Source of the DNA: Burkholderiales bacterium
GTDB lineage: Bacteria > Pseudomonadota > Gammaproteobacteria > Burkholderiales > Burkholderiaceae_D
Direction of reading: 5' to 3'
DNA length: 64,000 nt
Assembly (NCBI GenBank): GCA_016200895.1
Contig: JACQDX010000005.1
Coordinates: forward strand, 1-64,000
Positions 61,139 to 64,000 of this stretch are shown piece after piece. Below the pieces are notes generated by a model. It was not told the origin of the DNA, did not search any database, and was given only the letters and a program-made list of their open reading frames with translations. Positions within the stretch are counted from its first letter, which is position 1. Every line of letters starts with the position of its first letter. A program made the translations under genes and the position numbers.

Positions 61139-62410
61139 TCATTTCGGCTGCTTCTTGAACAGTTCCCGAAAAACCGGATAAATATCCGCCGGTGTTTCTA
61201 TTTTTTGCATCGCAAAGTGGGTTTGGTGCTCGGCGACTTTTTCATATTCCAGCCACAGATTTTGCGGCTGTCCATCGGTAATTTCTACATAGGCATAATA
61301 CTGCACCAGGGGCATGATGTTATTGATCAGCAACTGCTTGCAGGTGACAGAATCATTGTCCCAGTTATCGCCATCCGACGCCTGTGCCACATATACATTC
61401 CAGTCAGATGCTGCATAACGCTCACGAACGATTTGCGCCAACAGATTCAAAGCAGAAGAAACGATAGTGCCACCGGATTCGCGCGAATGGAAAAAAGCCT
61501 CTTCATCAACTTCCAGTGCAGTCGTGTGATGACGTATGAAGACCACTTCTATTTTTTCATAGGCGCGTGTCAAGAACAGGTACAGCAGGATAAAGAAGCG
61601 TTTCGCCGTATCTTTTTTTTGCTCATCCATGGAACCCGACACATCCAGCAAGCAAAACATCACGCACTGACTGGCTGGCTTGGGCACTTTGACACGATTA
61701 CTATAGCGCAGATCAAAAGGATCAAGGAAGGGAATGGCCAGCAGACGCATGCGCAGATGATGTATTTCCTCCTTCAGGGCGACAAAGTAGGGATCTTTGG
61801 GATCCATCCCCACTTCCAGCAAGACTGTCATTTCAGCTTCAGCATCTTTCAATCTACGCGCAGATTTTCCACCCACTGCAATCCGTCTGCCCATGGCACC
61901 GCGCAAGGAGCGCAGTACATGCAGGCTCGATGCAGTCCCTGAAGTTTTATAACCCGCTCGTTGGCTTTTGAAATCAGTAGTCGAGGTCAATTGCGTCTTG
62001 ACCATATTCGGCAATTCCAGGTCTTCGAAAAAATAATTCATGAATTCTTCGCGAGATAATTGAAAAACGAAATCGTCTTCGCTAGGATCCTCACTATTAC
62101 CGCCCTGACCTTTGCCTGATCCCCCGCCACCACCTTTTGGTCTGGCTACCTGATCACCGCGCTGGTATTGCTCATTACCTGGCTGCACACCTTCCCATAC
62201 ACCGCCATGGGCATGGCCAAAGCTTGGTTCGCTGACATCCTTGACAGGAATGGAAATACGCTCGCCACTTTCTATGTTAGTAATCGAACGACCTTTGACT
62301 GCTCTGGCAACAGCATCTTTAATCTGCCCTTTATAGCGACGCAAAAAGCGTTCGCGATTCGGGGCAGATTTATTTTTACCCTGGACACGCCGGTCAATCA
62401 GATGAACCAA
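61139..62410 (-). CDS. YeaH/YhbH family protein (DUF444, VWA-like)
   Basis: A 423-residue protein. The N-terminus (MVHLIDRRVQGKNKSAPNRERFLRRYKGQIK) is typical, followed by a Gly-rich linker with KGGGGGSGKGQGG (about 90-105) and a C-terminal von Willebrand A-like domain with a MIDAS-style motif (CLLDVSGSMDE). E. coli YeaH is cotranscribed with the PrkA kinase YeaG and takes part in the nitrogen-starvation response. It lies between prkA and spoVR on the minus strand, with 8 bp to spoVR and 56 bp to prkA. No catalytic activity is known. Confidence 0.95.
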   Translation of the reverse strand: MVHLIDRRVQGKNKSAPNRERFLRRYKGQIKDAVARAVKGRSITNIESGERISIPVKDVSEPSFGHAHGGVWEGVQPGNEQYQRGDQVARPKGGGGGSGKGQGGNSEDPSEDDFVFQLSREEFMNYFFEDLELPNMVKTQLTSTTDFKSQRAGYKTSGTASSLHVLRSLRGAMGRRIAVGGKSARRLKDAEAEMTVLLEVGMDPKDPYFVALKEEIHHLRMRLLAIPFLDPFDLRYSNRVKVPKPASQCVMFCLLDVSGSMDEQKKDTAKRFFILLYLFLTRAYEKIEVVFIRHHTTALEVDEEAFFHSRESGGTIVSSALNLLAQIVRERYAASDWNVYVAQASDGDNWDNDSVTCKQLLINNIMPLVQYYAYVEITDGQPQNLWLEYEKVAEHQTHFAMQKIETPADIYPVFRELFKKQPK

Positions 62411-62466
62411 AATGCTCTCCCGTTTGTCCTGAAATTTCCTACTCTGCTCTTAATTCAATTCTTCAA

Positions 62467-64000
62467 TTATGAAGATTTCCTTACACGCAAATACCATTCA
62501 CACAACAGGCGTACCTGCTTGGCGGTATAGCCTTTGGCGACCATACGTTCAACAAATTCCTGGTGCTTGTTAGAGTCATCTGCACTGGCTTTGGCATTAA
62601 ATGAAATGACAGGCAATAATTCTTCAGTATTCGAGAACATTTTTTTCTCGATCACCGTACGCAATTTTTCATAACTGGTCCAGGCCGGATTTTTACCAGC
62701 ATTCTGCGCCCTGGCCCTCAGCACGAAATTGACGATCTCGTTGCGGAAGTCTTTAGGGTTGGAAATACCTGCTGGTTTTTCTATTTTTTCCAATTCGTTA
62801 TTCAACGCATCACGGTCAAAACTTTCGCCGGTGTCAGGATCACGGAATTCCTGGTCTTGTATCCAGAAATCAGCAAAGGTGACATAGCGATCGAAAATAT
62901 TCTGACCGTATTCTGAATAGCTTTCCAGATAGGCCGTCTGAATCTCTTTGCCAATGAATTCAGCATAACGTTGCGCCATGTATTCCTTGATGAAGGAAAC
63001 ATATTTTTGCTCGATTTCTGGAGCAAACTGTTCGCGCTCTATCTGCTGTTCCAGTACATACAGCAAATGCACAGGATTGGCTGCCACTTCAGTATTATCA
63101 AAGTTAAATACTTTGGACAAAATCTTGAAGGCAAAGCGGGTAGACAAACCATTCATGCCCTCATCAACACCGGCATAATCAGCATATTCCTGACGTGACT
63201 TGGCCTTGGGATCCGTGTCCTTGAGGTTTTCCCCATCGTACACTTGCATCTTGCTAAAGATGCTGGAATTCTCTGGTTCTTTCAGGCGTGACAGCACTGC
63301 AAATTGCGCCATCATTTTCAATGTGCCGGGGGCACATGGCGCGGCCGCCAGAGAAGAAGTGCGTACCAGTTTTTCGTAAATTTTTATTTCATCACTGACG
63401 CGCAGGCAATACGGTACTTTGACGATATAAATACGGTCAAGGAAGGCTTCGTTGTTCTTATTGTTTTTAAAGGTTTTCCATTCAGACTCATTGGAGTGAG
63501 CCAGTATGATGCCTTCAAAAGGTATTGCACCAAAACCTTCAGTACCCTTGAAATTACCTTCCTGCGTGGCTGTCAACAAGGGGTGCAAGACCTTGATGGG
63601 GGCCTTGAACATTTCGACGAATTCCATCAGCCCCTGATTTGCCAGGCACAAGCCACCTGAATAGCTATAGGCGTCAGGATCGTCCTGCGCGTACTCTTCG
63701 AGCTTGCGGATATCAACCTTACCTACCAGTGAAGAAATATCCTGGTTATTCTCATCCCCTGGTTCAGTTTTGGAAACAGCAATCTGTTTCAATACCGAGG
63801 GATACCTTCGTACCACGCGGAACTGATTGATGTCGCCATTGAATTCATGCAGGCGCTTGACGGCCCAGGGACTGGGTATGTTTTTAAGATAACGACGCGG
63901 GATACCGAAATCTTCTTCCAGTAAAACCCCGTCCTCATCTTCGTTGAACAAACCTAGAGGCGATTCATTGATGGGTGAACCCTTGATGCAATAAAAAGGG
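62467..64000 (-). CDS. prkA: PrkA family serine protein kinase, 5' end beyond the window
   Basis: The window holds about 510 residues of a protein normally near 640. The part present begins FYCIKGSPINESPL, at residue 130 or so of the family, and includes LLEEDFGIPRRYLKNIPSPWA, GLCLANQGLMEFVEMFKAPIKVLHPLLTATQEG and IILAHSNESEWKTFKNN, which belong to the AAA+-like part, then the C-terminal kinase region with VRTSSLAAAPCAPGTLKMMA and YVTFADFWIQDQEFRDPDTGE. PrkA phosphorylates a 60-kDa substrate in Bacillus and in enterics acts in nitrogen stress. It opens the prkA-yeaH-spoVR operon. The Walker A lies in the missing part. Confidence 0.95.
   Translation of the reverse strand, partial: PFYCIKGSPINESPLGLFNEDEDGVLLEEDFGIPRRYLKNIPSPWAVKRLHEFNGDINQFRVVRRYPSVLKQIAVSKTEPGDENNQDISSLVGKVDIRKLEEYAQDDPDAYSYSGGLCLANQGLMEFVEMFKAPIKVLHPLLTATQEGNFKGTEGFGAIPFEGIILAHSNESEWKTFKNNKNNEAFLDRIYIVKVPYCLRVSDEIKIYEKLVRTSSLAAAPCAPGTLKMMAQFAVLSRLKEPENSSIFSKMQVYDGENLKDTDPKAKSRQEYADYAGVDEGMNGLSTRFAFKILSKVFNFDNTEVAANPVHLLYVLEQQIEREQFAPEIEQKYVSFIKEYMAQRYAEFIGKEIQTAYLESYSEYGQNIFDRYVTFADFWIQDQEFRDPDTGESFDRDALNNELEKIEKPAGISNPKDFRNEIVNFVLRARAQNAGKNPAWTSYEKLRTVIEKKMFSNTEELLPVISFNAKASADDSNKHQEFVERMVAKGYTAKQVRLLCEWYLRVRKSS

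Noticed and set aside
1-64000. Prophage, integron or tRNA genes
   Set aside because: No integrase, phage structural gene, att site or cloverleaf was found in the window.

Overview
The window comes from a Gram-negative betaproteobacterium, most likely an Oxalobacteraceae member close to Undibacterium or Janthinobacterium. This is inferred from the glyQ-glyS-gmhB-plsC gene order, the many TonB-dependent and two-partner secretion genes, and the protein families; no rRNA or tRNA gene is present to confirm it. Gene density is high, most starts are ATG with a few GTG and TTG, and many operons overlap by 4 bp.

Region 1 (1-15.9 kb) is mostly housekeeping: an S9 prolyl oligopeptidase-like exopeptidase, an RNase D-like exonuclease, a LysR/aldo-keto reductase divergent pair, a PAS-GGDEF-EAL c-di-GMP enzyme with a small overlapping partner, and the run glyQ, glyS, gmhB, plsC, YgjP-type metallopeptidase. 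Region 2 (15.9-24.5 kb) is a three-gene two-partner secretion operon, fhaC-fhaB-fecR. The secreted protein carries 28 tandem 19-residue repeats, each with two cysteines. Region 3 (24.5-26.5 kb) is accessory: AT-rich 15-bp repeats, a frameshifted DUF6404 gene, a MITE-like element and a terminator lying just before the next start codon.

Region 4 (26.5-45.4 kb) is the most interesting part. It looks like a dedicated locus for scavenging cell-wall (peptidoglycan) material. It holds a NagX-type membrane protein, a DigH-like lipoprotein glycosidase, a TonB-dependent receptor, a serpin, an L,D-transpeptidase-fold lipoprotein, MurQ, a LysR regulator, a penicillin-binding/beta-lactamase-type serine hydrolase, a VanX-type dipeptidase, a peptide-binding protein, an AstE/M14-type zinc hydrolase, an AmpG-like permease, a BadF-family (MurK-like) sugar kinase, an AmiD-like amidase and a VanY-type carboxypeptidase. 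Together they could carry out outer-membrane uptake of glycan fragments, release and trimming of stem peptides, inner-membrane import, and conversion of MurNAc to GlcNAc-6-phosphate plus D-lactate.

Region 5 (45.4-50.6 kb) has a TetR-HlyD-ABC-ABC2 efflux operon, a decayed substrate-binding protein gene and two tiny membrane proteins. Region 6 (50.6-59.5 kb) has an HDOD protein, CreA, an amino acid permease, a DUF2946/TonB receptor pair with an apparently leaderless promoter, CHMI, a frameshifted GNAT, a lipoprotein, a second copy of the MITE, MarC and a small unknown gene. Region 7 (59.5-64 kb) is the conserved prkA-yeaH-spoVR stress cluster, with prkA cut by the window edge.
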